DNA from: Acidianus brierleyi
Lineage (GTDB): Archaea > Thermoproteota > Thermoprotei_A > Sulfolobales > Sulfolobaceae
Length of the DNA stretch: 64,000 bases
Assembly (NCBI RefSeq): GCF_003201835.2
Contig: NZ_CP029289.2
Location: 1,364,001 to 1,428,000, forward strand
Direction: 5' to 3'
Of this stretch, positions 31,995 to 38,364 are shown in pieces (the stretch's first letter is position 1; each line of letters starts with the position of its first letter). A model generated the notes under the pieces. The model saw nothing but the letters and a program-made list of their open reading frames with translations, did not search any database and was not told the DNA's origin. Position numbers and translations under genes: made by a program.

Positions 31995-32070
31995 TCTAAA
32001 TATATTTAAACGTTATTAGTTGAAAGTAATGTTCACAATATAATATACTGCAAAGCCTTGTTAATTGCAA

Positions 32071-32847
32071 TTACCTTTTTATTATACCGAATATAGTGCC
32101 GTTTTTAACTATTCCTTCTTCCCCTCCTCTGAACATTTCGTAATGTGACTCAATATAAGAAGAATATGTGGAGTAGAACTCCTCTTTACTTAATCCCATC
32201 ATTTCCCTTATATCCTTCAAAGCTGCTATATCCATAGGATTCTTCACTTTATTATACATTTTATCGAAAAGACTGGGATTGAACTTCTCAGTCTTCTCTA
32301 TCTTTTTACGTCTAATGATTCCATACACTGTACCGTCTTTTATTATACCTTCTTTTCCGCCCGAAATTAACTCATAATTCTCCAATATATAATCACGGAA
32401 TTCGCTCATGAACTGCTCAAGGCTCATTCCCAACTGTCTTCTTAGATCATCTATCCTTACATAACCTAAGGAATTCTTCATCATCTCATAAGCCCTATCA
32501 AGTTCAGTAGGAGATTTCCTCTTATCCTCTTTAGAACCTATACCGTCTAATAACTGAACAACCTTATCTAACTTCTTATTGATAACATCTAAGTCGTTTG
32601 AAGGCATAGACTGAGGAATTAAGCCTAATACCGCTTTTAACTCTCCAATCCATTCTAAGAATTCTTTCCTCTCTTCCTCACTTAGCTTATCCAGGTTAGG
32701 GCTTATGTACTTTATCTTATCTATAACTGTTCTATCCACTAATTTCCCTAAATATACCTTCTTTCCATGTTCATACCAATAAAAATACGTTTCTTCATTT
32801 TCCCTTCTTCTTATTAGTCCCATGTGTTCCAAATTGGGTAAAAGCAT
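32071..32847 (-). CDS. Element protein with two tandem 69-residue repeats, function unknown
   Basis: A protein of 258 residues. The N-terminal part (1-45, MLLPNLEHMGLIRRRENEETYFYWYEHGKKVYLG) has a wing-like beta pattern suited to DNA binding. Residues 112-180 and 190-258 are homologous repeats without gaps; each has a helix pair, then an (EL/EM)..GG.EGI(I/V).(D/N)GT(V/I)(Y/F)GII.R beta motif. Between them and before lie charged helices (DLDVINKKLDKVVQLLDGI, coiled-coil-like). The promoter region holds TTCCAAAATGG and AATTTATATATGC; the TTCCAA motif recurs at 36490-36520. A regulator or nucleoprotein is possible. Not recognised. Confidence 0.8.
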   Translation of the reverse strand: MLLPNLEHMGLIRRRENEETYFYWYEHGKKVYLGKLVDRTVIDKIKYISPNLDKLSEEERKEFLEWIGELKAVLGLIPQSMPSNDLDVINKKLDKVVQLLDGIGSKEDKRKSPTELDRAYEMMKNSLGYVRIDDLRRQLGMSLEQFMSEFRDYILENYELISGGKEGIIKDGTVYGIIRRKKIEKTEKFNPSLFDKMYNKVKNPMDIAALKDIREMMGLSKEEFYSTYSSYIESHYEMFRGGEEGIVKNGTIFGIIKR

Positions 32848-32877
32848 ATATAAATTTTACTCCATTTTGGAACATAT
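32826..32877 (-). promoter_or_regulatory. Promoter with TTCCAA operator-like boxes
   Basis: Upstream of the tandem-repeat gene, minus strand: TGTTCCAAAATGG, then a TATA-like AAAATTTATATATGC overlapping the start ATG, then CCCAATTTGGAACA within codons 4-8. The two boxes are variants of the TTCCAA/TTGGAA palindromes near 36490-36520, so the same element-encoded repressor could bind both places. Confidence 0.4.
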
Positions 32878-32973
32878 TTAATTTCAAATTATGTACTTTT
32901 ATTATAAGAGATCTTTGACTGGCGGGAAATACGTTAATCTCTAGATATAATTGAAAGATAATAATGATAGAAT

Positions 32974-34500
32974 TTAAGTCAAATCGTATATAGTATTATG
33001 AGCTATATAATCCGGAACATCTAACTTATTATAAATTCCTACAAAATGCCAATAAGGAATTTTTTCCTTCTTCTCTTTTGGGAGTATTGAAGGAGAATAA
33101 GAATTATGGCGTTTCCCAAAGAGCCAATAACCATAGACTTTACCTTGATCTCTTACTTCTACTTGTGAACCTTGAGCTATCATATATGCCATTTTGAGAA
33201 CGTATTTTAGTACATACTGTTTAGGTGATAGAAATTTCCTATAAGCTGCACCGCTGCTATATTCTATAATTGAATCCTTTGGCGGCTTTCCCTTCCATTT
33301 CCCGTTCTTAATACGGTGAATCTCGTTAATCGGTCCTTGTATCCTCTTCTTCTTGTAGTCTAGGTAAGCCTGGAGTATGTTGATCCTTAATGCTGAGCCA
33401 AACCTAACTAGAATCTTCTGTAACCACATGTCAAGTAACGCCGTAAATACATATTTACTAATAAGCGTCTTGTCCTTTGATTCTAATTTCCCCTCTTTCA
33501 TCTTTGTCTCCAGGTCTGAAGGTAAGGAAATATTATAACGCCTAACGTAGTATGTAAGAGCGTCTTCCTTCTTCCTTCCGTACTTCCTATTCCAGTCTAT
33601 CAGGTAGGGAATCCCAAATATCAGAACATGAAGGTGAAGAGCGTAGTCAGTATGATACTCATAAGCCGTGAAGACCTTAATGTCTTCTCCTTTCCACATC
33701 TTCCTAATCCATGCCATCATGTTTGCCTTAAGCTGAGTTAGTATAGAGTCTTGTAAGGGAATGAAGCCGATAATTTTCCCTTTTTGCTTTATTGGATATA
33801 CTAAGGGGAATATGTGAGGTATTGTAAGCGTAATCATGATCGCGTTCTTGTACTTCTTAAATGCGTTATCTAACGCCGTACTACTCTTAATTAAGTTCAT
33901 AAACGCCTTCTTTTTATCGTTAAACCTAGTCCTAACGTTCATGATCATAAACTCCTCATCATCATTCATGAAAACCATCACACTACGATCCCACTCCTTT
34001 ACGTTCTCGTTATATAGAAAAGCGATATCTGAATGCTCTCTAGTGTCAGGGCGAATGGAGACTTTATGCTGAGCGGTAAGTAGTCCTTTCTGTCTGAAAG
34101 CGTTAGCCAGGGTAATTACTCTTAGCCCTTTTTTCCGTAGTTCTTGTAATTTTTGTTTGTGATTTGTGTTTAATTCTAAGGTTTTGGAATTGTGATTATT
34201 TAAACTCAAGTCAAAGCTTTCATTAAGCCGAAAATTTTTATTAGAAGGTAAAATAAATTGAATGGGTAAACGCTTAAGCTTATACGTAATTGGATAAGTA
34301 TCTAAACGTTCTACTATGTCTTCTTGAATAAGGGATTTAAGGTGTCTTTCAAGAACCTTATGGGCTGATCGCTTTGATATTCTCCTCTCCTTTGCGTATT
34401 CATTAGCCATAATAGTAAGTGAGACTGAATTCTCCTTCTTTAAACGTGAAACAATCCAAAATTCAACAAAAGAATGAGGTGAAGGAGAAAAAGAAGACAT
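32974..34500 (-). CDS. rep: HUH-type replication initiator (Rep) with N-terminal winged helix
   Basis: A 508-residue protein. Residues 26-75 are a winged-helix-like domain. Rolling-circle Rep motifs follow: motif I AIMITLTIPHIFP (about 220-232), motif II with two metal-binding histidines LHLHVLIFG (H289, H291), and motif III KQYVLKYVLKMAY with candidate nucleophilic Tyr429 or Tyr433. HUH endonucleases nick one origin strand and hold it covalently. Large Reps of this type occur on small Sulfolobales plasmids and some viruses. The gene precedes the AbrB-like gene product by 9 bases in the same leftward unit. Confidence 0.85.
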   Translation of the reverse strand: MSSFSPSPHSFVEFWIVSRLKKENSVSLTIMANEYAKERRISKRSAHKVLERHLKSLIQEDIVERLDTYPITYKLKRLPIQFILPSNKNFRLNESFDLSLNNHNSKTLELNTNHKQKLQELRKKGLRVITLANAFRQKGLLTAQHKVSIRPDTREHSDIAFLYNENVKEWDRSVMVFMNDDEEFMIMNVRTRFNDKKKAFMNLIKSSTALDNAFKKYKNAIMITLTIPHIFPLVYPIKQKGKIIGFIPLQDSILTQLKANMMAWIRKMWKGEDIKVFTAYEYHTDYALHLHVLIFGIPYLIDWNRKYGRKKEDALTYYVRRYNISLPSDLETKMKEGKLESKDKTLISKYVFTALLDMWLQKILVRFGSALRINILQAYLDYKKKRIQGPINEIHRIKNGKWKGKPPKDSIIEYSSGAAYRKFLSPKQYVLKYVLKMAYMIAQGSQVEVRDQGKVYGYWLFGKRHNSYSPSILPKEKKEKIPYWHFVGIYNKLDVPDYIAHNTIYDLT

Positions 34501-34509
34501 ATCTTAAGC

Positions 34510-34827
34510 CTAAGGTCTACTTAGTACTACATCTACTCCCTTTCCTATTGCCTTTTCCCAATAGTAAGCTAAGTTACTAGGCAAACTAATTATATAGTAC
34601 TTGTTATGGCGTGAAAGCCCTCTTAGACCAATTGGATATATTTCGTTATCTATCCACACGGTAACTATCCATTCATTGCCTATAACGTATTTCTCGTAAG
34701 CCTTTGGAACATAGACAAAGTATTGAGAATATTCGTAAAGCTTTCCATTACGTCCTATCCTCTTTACCAACTTCTGAATTCTAACACCGGCAATAAGTAT
34801 TTGTGAAATGACGTTAGACGTAAGCAC
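34510..34827 (-). CDS. Small protein with two AbrB-like half motifs
   Basis: A 105-residue protein. Residues 35-62 (QYFVYVPKAYEKYVIGNEWIVTVWI) and 76-102 (KYYIISLPSNLAYYWEKAIGKGVDVVLS) each read as the loop-hinge-helix half of a swapped-hairpin AbrB domain, which suggests an internally duplicated AbrB-type DNA-binding protein. The N-terminal MLTSNVISQILIAGVRIQKLVKR is not assigned. Start overlaps the previous gene by 14 bases; rep starts 9 bases after its stop. Called from pattern only. Confidence 0.6.
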   Translation of the reverse strand: MLTSNVISQILIAGVRIQKLVKRIGRNGKLYEYSQYFVYVPKAYEKYVIGNEWIVTVWIDNEIYPIGLRGLSRHNKYYIISLPSNLAYYWEKAIGKGVDVVLSRP

Positions 34828-35191
34828 TCACCTTATACCTCAGCATTTCCCTTAGTTTATCGGCGTTTCTTATCTCGTAACAGTACTTCTTAGGAGTAAG
34901 TAGAACTGCTTTATTCCCGTGAAACTCTATAGTCAGTACTTCCTTATTTCCTTGTTTAATACTAAGACCGTAATCCTCAATCTCTAATGTTAGATAATCC
35001 TCATAAGAGATCGTGTCAGCCCTATTAATGCAGTCTATAACGTAATTCCCTATCTCCTTAGGTATAGATATATCGTTTAGGTAAGCCTCTTTAGAGTCTA
35101 CAAATACGCTTAAGTTAATGTCTTCAATAATTAGGCTTTTGAAATCCCCGAAATCAGTAACCTTAGCCTTAACTTGCGTTATTATCTTCAT
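34814..35191 (-). CDS. Element protein of unknown function, 125 residues
   Basis: Predicted mostly beta with charged loops: MKIITQVKAKVTDFGDFKSLIIEDINLSVFVDS, then NRADTISYEDYLTLEIEDYGLSIKQGN and a helix at the end (NADKLREMLRYKVSAYV). I recognise no family. It overlaps the Cas4-like gene by 23 bases and the AbrB-like gene by 14, so it is tightly coupled in translation with both. A role with the nuclease or in replication is possible but not shown. Confidence 0.65.
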   Translation of the reverse strand: MKIITQVKAKVTDFGDFKSLIIEDINLSVFVDSKEAYLNDISIPKEIGNYVIDCINRADTISYEDYLTLEIEDYGLSIKQGNKEVLTIEFHGNKAVLLTPKKYCYEIRNADKLREMLRYKVSAYV

Positions 35192-35822
35192 TAACGCTCA
35201 CCTTGTGAGGGCAAACCTTAGCGAAAACACAATACTTACACTCCCATTCATGTCTTGGTATTCGTCTCGTGTAAACGTAGTCTTGTACTAGTTCTATCAG
35301 CTTATCATCTGATATTCCAGTGTCTACGTAGAATTCGGTTATACGATCCGGCGTTATGTAAAGTAAAATGCCGTGTTCAGCGTTTAACATGTTTACGTAA
35401 ATCCTTAACTGGAGTACGTGTTCTTCCTTTGGTATGCCCACGTCAGTCTTTGAGGTCTTTATTTCAATAATCACGTTATCCTTTTTCGCGTCAATCCTTC
35501 CTACCAGTTTGTAAACCTCATCATCAATCGTTATCTCCTTTGTAACCGGAACTTCTACCTCAGCGTTTAACTCTTCTATCAGTATCCTCTCTACGCTTTC
35601 ATGAATTAATGAACCTTGTAGTGTTGAAGGATTGTAAGCCTCAGCTAACGTTAGTTCCTTAAACTGTTCCCTCAGTCTAGGCTTTAACGGGCAATATAGT
35701 AGGTCTGTAACGTAGATAGTATTACTGTCCTTCTTCTCATGGTTCTTTTTGTCGTTAAAACGCCTTTTGAAGAGCGTTTGTGTGAGGGAAAGATTTTTAA
35801 AGATAGAGTTTATACTCTGCAT
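35169..35822 (-). CDS. Cas4-like Fe-S nuclease
   Basis: A 217-residue protein with all Cas4/RecB-type marks: Cys44 (LLYCPLKPRLREQF), His74 in GSLIHESVE, Asp111 in GRIDAKK, the PD-(D/E)xK pair EIK (residues 120-122) with IIEIKTSK, a QLRIYVNML helix, and the C-terminal cysteine triplet WECKYCVFAKVCPH (Cys195, 198, 204) for a 4Fe-4S cluster. There is no cas1, cas2 or repeat array in the window, so it is not part of a CRISPR adaptation module here. Similar stand-alone proteins occur in archaeal viruses and plasmids, where they may process DNA ends or interfere with host adaptation. Confidence 0.9.
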   Translation of the reverse strand: MQSINSIFKNLSLTQTLFKRRFNDKKNHEKKDSNTIYVTDLLYCPLKPRLREQFKELTLAEAYNPSTLQGSLIHESVERILIEELNAEVEVPVTKEITIDDEVYKLVGRIDAKKDNVIIEIKTSKTDVGIPKEEHVLQLRIYVNMLNAEHGILLYITPDRITEFYVDTGISDDKLIELVQDYVYTRRIPRHEWECKYCVFAKVCPHKVSVNEDNNAS

Positions 35823-35871
35823 TGACTACACCGCTTTTTCTTGACTTGTGATTGAACCGCTTAGGCTGAGT

Positions 35872-36036
35872 TCATGATGAATTATCTAAATGGCGTTTAA
35901 TGAAACGTTTAGCTAACGCTCTTAGTATTGTTGATTTTCCGCGATATCCTTCCTTTTTCACTATCTTATCAAGTGCCTCTACCTCTTCGTTATCAAGTAT
36001 GACCGATACCTTTACGGGTTTTCTTACCTTTTTCAT
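35872..36036 (-). CDS. Ribbon-helix-helix (CopG-type) regulator, 54 residues
   Basis: Minus-strand ATG at 36036 opens a 54-residue frame. After the basic N-terminus (KKVRKP) comes VKVSVILDNEEVEALDKIV, then GYRGKSTILRALAKRFIKR, which is the strand-helix-helix of a CopG/Arc repressor. Plasmid and virus elements of Sulfolobales usually carry such small repressors. AATATTGATAAGCA lies in its upstream region (complement of 36070-36083), the same 14-mer as upstream of the 121-residue gene at 36523-36888, so autoregulation is likely. Confidence 0.82.
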   Translation of the reverse strand: MKKVRKPVKVSVILDNEEVEALDKIVKKEGYRGKSTILRALAKRFIKRHLDNSS

Positions 36037-36069
36037 GCTATTCACTAAGGAAATATATTCGGAAAATGG

Positions 36070-36083
36070 TGCTTATCAATATT
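36070..36083 (-). promoter_or_regulatory. Operator-like motif upstream of the RHH gene
   Basis: AATATTGATAAGCA read on the minus strand, about 35 bases upstream of the RHH start codon. The identical 14-mer is at 36946-36959, there inside the palindrome AATATTG-N5-CAATATT. Confidence 0.5.
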
Positions 36084-36136
36084 TACCATATCAGAAATAG
36101 TATTAATTATTTATATAATTTTTGCCTTAAAACTGT

Positions 36137-36262
36137 ATGCCCAGGAATTTAGTTTTTCCTTATCTGAAGAGATTTTTGCTCTTGTCTCCACTGGAAATTA
36201 AGGTCCATTCAGATGGAAGACCTAAAACAATACGTGATTCTTACCCATTAATTTTTTTGTAA
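36137..36262 (+). CDS. Possible leaderless 41-residue protein on the opposite strand
   Basis: A 41-codon frame (MPRNLVFPYLKRFLLLSPLE at the start) whose ATG is about 24 bases after a strong TATA-like TTTATATAA (36110-36118), the spacing for leaderless archaeal transcripts. It runs opposite to the main transcription direction of the element, between the RHH gene and the 54-residue frame. No family. It could instead mark the start of a regulatory RNA. Low certainty. Confidence 0.35.
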   Translation: MPRNLVFPYLKRFLLLSPLEIKVHSDGRPKTIRDSYPLIFL

Positions 36263-36333
36263 TACTCTGTGATAGAGTCGAATATAGAGCTAAATCTTAT
36301 AAAATTCTGTAAGAAGAATATTAATGAGCAAAA

Positions 36334-36498
36334 ATGAACGTGGAAGAATGGGTTAAGGCAATAAAGGAAGACCTAGAAAGAGAAGACTTACCAGAGAGTT
36401 ATAAGAAAGTCCTTAAGGTAGTGTTAAATCTCATAGAAAGCGGTGACCTAGATACGGCAAAAGAAATAGCCATCAACTTACCACCCATTTTGGAATAA
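36334..36498 (+). CDS. Small acidic helical protein, 54 residues, function unknown
   Basis: Plus-strand ATG 36334. Sequence pattern MNVEEWVKAIKEDLEREDLP, SYKKVLKVVLNLIESGD, LDTAKEIAINLPPILE: three amphipathic helices, acidic. A TATA-like AATCTTATAAAATTC lies about 35 bases upstream. Its stop codon lies inside the palindrome at 36490-36511. This is one of few rightward genes in the element. Length and helix pattern look like real coding sequence; no homologue recognised. Confidence 0.6.
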   Translation: MNVEEWVKAIKEDLEREDLPESYKKVLKVVLNLIESGDLDTAKEIAINLPPILE

Positions 36499-36520
36499 GT
36501 GCTTATTCCAATTTGGAACA
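36490..36520. promoter_or_regulatory. Palindromic operator-like cluster
   Basis: A perfect inverted repeat, TTGGAATAAG (36490-36499) and CTTATTCCAA (36502-36511) with 2-base centre, is followed directly by a second dyad TTCCAA-T-TTGGAA sharing its right arm. Related TTCCAA boxes lie upstream of the gene at 32071-32847. The cluster sits between the convergent ends of the 54-residue frame and the 121-residue gene, so it could be operator, terminator or both. Confidence 0.5.
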
Positions 36521-36522
36521 AG

Positions 36523-36888
36523 TTACTCCTTTTTTAACACATAACCTTTTACACTTCTCATGATAAATCCTTCTTTTATTGCGAACTGTTTCTCCTCAAA
36601 GAATTGCCTTATGCGTTCCGGTAACTGTTGATAGTACTGCTCACTCATGAACCTAACGTTATTTGCATCAGCCTTATCGTAAAGGTAACCTCTAACCTCA
36701 AGGACTTTAAAGAACTCCTTTAATGCTGAGAGTAATGGGAAGTAGTCTAAAAGCATATCGTGGTAAGATAAGTTTATTTCACTCTTGTATTTTTTAATCC
36801 CCTCTATCTCTTCACGTGAAAGACGTAAAGTAATTGTAACGTGATTCTTTAACCACCTCTGATAATAAGTAGTTCTTCTCCTTGGCAT
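36523..36888 (-). CDS. Possible RHH-like DNA-binding protein, 121 residues
   Basis: A basic N-terminus (MPRRRTTYYQRWLKN) precedes HVTITLRLSREEIEGIKKYKSEINLSYHDMLLDYF, compatible with a ribbon-helix-helix (strand VTITLRLS, then two helices). The remaining 65 residues are helical and unknown. The 14-mer AATATTGATAAGCA within a dyad (36941-36959) lies about 55 bases upstream, the same motif as at the RHH gene 35872-36036. Regulatory role inferred. Confidence 0.6.
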   Translation of the reverse strand: MPRRRTTYYQRWLKNHVTITLRLSREEIEGIKKYKSEINLSYHDMLLDYFPLLSALKEFFKVLEVRGYLYDKADANNVRFMSEQYYQQLPERIRQFFEEKQFAIKEGFIMRSVKGYVLKKE

Positions 36889-37316
36889 AACGCTTTTACC
36901 TTCTCATTTTACGTTTATATGCCTTTCTCATATTGAATGCAATATTGCTTATCAATATTAAATGATGAGAAATACTCGTTAATTTGCGGTAATTTAGATT
37001 GAATGCAAGTTTGAATCAACATTGAATCAACAACCTAAGGGCTTTGGTCAAAATTCATTATTATAAAATGTGATGGGATTATCTCTATTTTACTATACTC
37101 AAAAAGGAGAAATGCTGTTTTTAAAATGAAAACTGGGAATTATCACGTTAGAAAACCGTTTCTGAAATTGCGTATAGCTAAGAAAATGCCCTAAACTTTA
37201 CGTGTTCATTATTGTTTCTCTGAAATGAACTTTCCGCAAAAGAGTGAACGTTATAAATGGTTTCGTAGAAATAGATAAATTTGGGATATTTTCTATACTG
37301 ATTGAAATTTTAGTAA
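36889..37316. other. Non-coding stretch of the element, candidate replication origin
   Basis: About 430 bases. It holds the dyad AATATTG-N5-CAATATT (36941-36959), TTGAATGCAA copies near 36943 and 37000, and two TTGAATCAAC copies around 37010-37031. Only very short plus-strand frames (17-22 codons) occur. As the longest non-coding stretch of an element with an HUH Rep, it is the best place for a double-strand origin, but I cannot point to a nick site. Confidence 0.4.
36941..36959. promoter_or_regulatory. Operator-like palindrome upstream of the 121-residue gene
   Basis: AATATTG-CTTAT-CAATATT, a perfect 7-bp inverted repeat with 5-base centre. Its right 14 bases are identical to 36070-36083. 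It is about 55 bases upstream of the start at 36888. Confidence 0.5.
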
Positions 37317-38231
37317 CTATCCCTTAACCATTATTACTAAGATGATGAAAGTTATGATAACTACTAAGGTAATTCCTATGTAAAGTGTTGAGAAGGTACT
37401 ACTAGTATGCTTAGGTTCTGATTCTCGCTCTTTATCATCCCTCTCTATTCTAAGAGAAGGGTCTACATTTCCTTCAATCTCCTTAGCGAAGGAATGCAAT
37501 AATTCATTATTATTTAGTATATATGTTATTTCTGGTTCTGAAGGAGATGAGGGAGATAGCGTTAATGCCAGGGGATCATATGTTATAGGTCTGGTAGTAT
37601 CCCTGGCTTTCTTGAGAGTGACATTAATATTAGGTAGAGATTTGTACACATATTCTTTTGTTATTATACTATCTCCTTTAGGTTTGAGAGAAGAAGGAAA
37701 GAGCATAGAACCTATACCTAACGCTAAAAGTGGATAGTTGAAAGCCTTAGACTCTCCTAACCTTACTGCTAACTTTCCTAAGGGGCTTAATTCATCAGCG
37801 CCAGTTACAAGTAACCTACCCGTATCGGCTAACTCTACTAAACCTGGAATATCGATAAGTCCAAAGGCTATATCACTAATTTTTGCGGGTAAAGGCTCAT
37901 TAGGGTGATCGGCTAAGTGTCCAAAAGTCCCGCTAATAGGTATAATGTTACTAACTAATTTACTCCCGGCATTGAAGAGCTGCCTCCCGGTTTCTATACC
38001 TAAGTTTGACAGAGGGCTAAAAATCGGTGTCTCTTTTACGCTCTGGTTTTCTACGTCTTGTATTGCCTGAGAAAAGGGAATCAACTTATGCTTAAAAATT
38101 AAGTCTCCAGTCTCTCTTCCTAACGCTGAGGCATCTGTAAAAAGAGTAGTAAAAAATCCTCTAGTTATCTTATACGATTCTGCTAAAGCGTTTTGTATGT
38201 TATTCTCTATTTCGCTGAAGATACTACTCAT
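37317..38231 (-). CDS. Element-encoded membrane protein, function unknown
   Basis: A 304-residue protein with no signal peptide at the start. Weakly hydrophobic stretches lie at about 155-180 (AFNYPLLALGIGSMLFP); a clear C-terminal transmembrane helix (YIGITLVVIITFIILVIMV) ends the protein, preceded by a charged linker (ERDDKERESEPKHTS). Tail-anchored topology with a large cytosolic or virion-internal domain is implied. In archaeal viruses such proteins are often envelope or coat components; here no other structural protein supports this. Not recognised. Confidence 0.7.
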   Translation of the reverse strand: MSSIFSEIENNIQNALAESYKITRGFFTTLFTDASALGRETGDLIFKHKLIPFSQAIQDVENQSVKETPIFSPLSNLGIETGRQLFNAGSKLVSNIIPISGTFGHLADHPNEPLPAKISDIAFGLIDIPGLVELADTGRLLVTGADELSPLGKLAVRLGESKAFNYPLLALGIGSMLFPSSLKPKGDSIITKEYVYKSLPNINVTLKKARDTTRPITYDPLALTLSPSSPSEPEITYILNNNELLHSFAKEIEGNVDPSLRIERDDKERESEPKHTSSTFSTLYIGITLVVIITFIILVIMVKG

Positions 38232-38364
38232 AATATATTATTATAAGTATATGTGAGATATAACCCTTCATTAGTATTACAATAGCCTCGGGAACATTCT
38301 CCATTGTGTGACCTTAATCAATTAAATACATTATATAATTATTAAGATATCCTCTAGTTTAAAA

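Noticed and set aside
33836..34072. Plus-strand frame of 78 codons in the element
   Set aside because: Antisense to the Rep gene between the winged helix and motif I, with no separate promoter.
35255..35470. Plus-strand frame of 71 codons inside the element
   Set aside because: It is antisense to the Cas4-like gene, whose cysteine and nuclease motifs are complete.
35900..36100. Plus-strand frame of 66 codons
   Set aside because: It is the shadow of the minus-strand RHH gene 35872-36036, which has a clear ribbon-helix-helix pattern.
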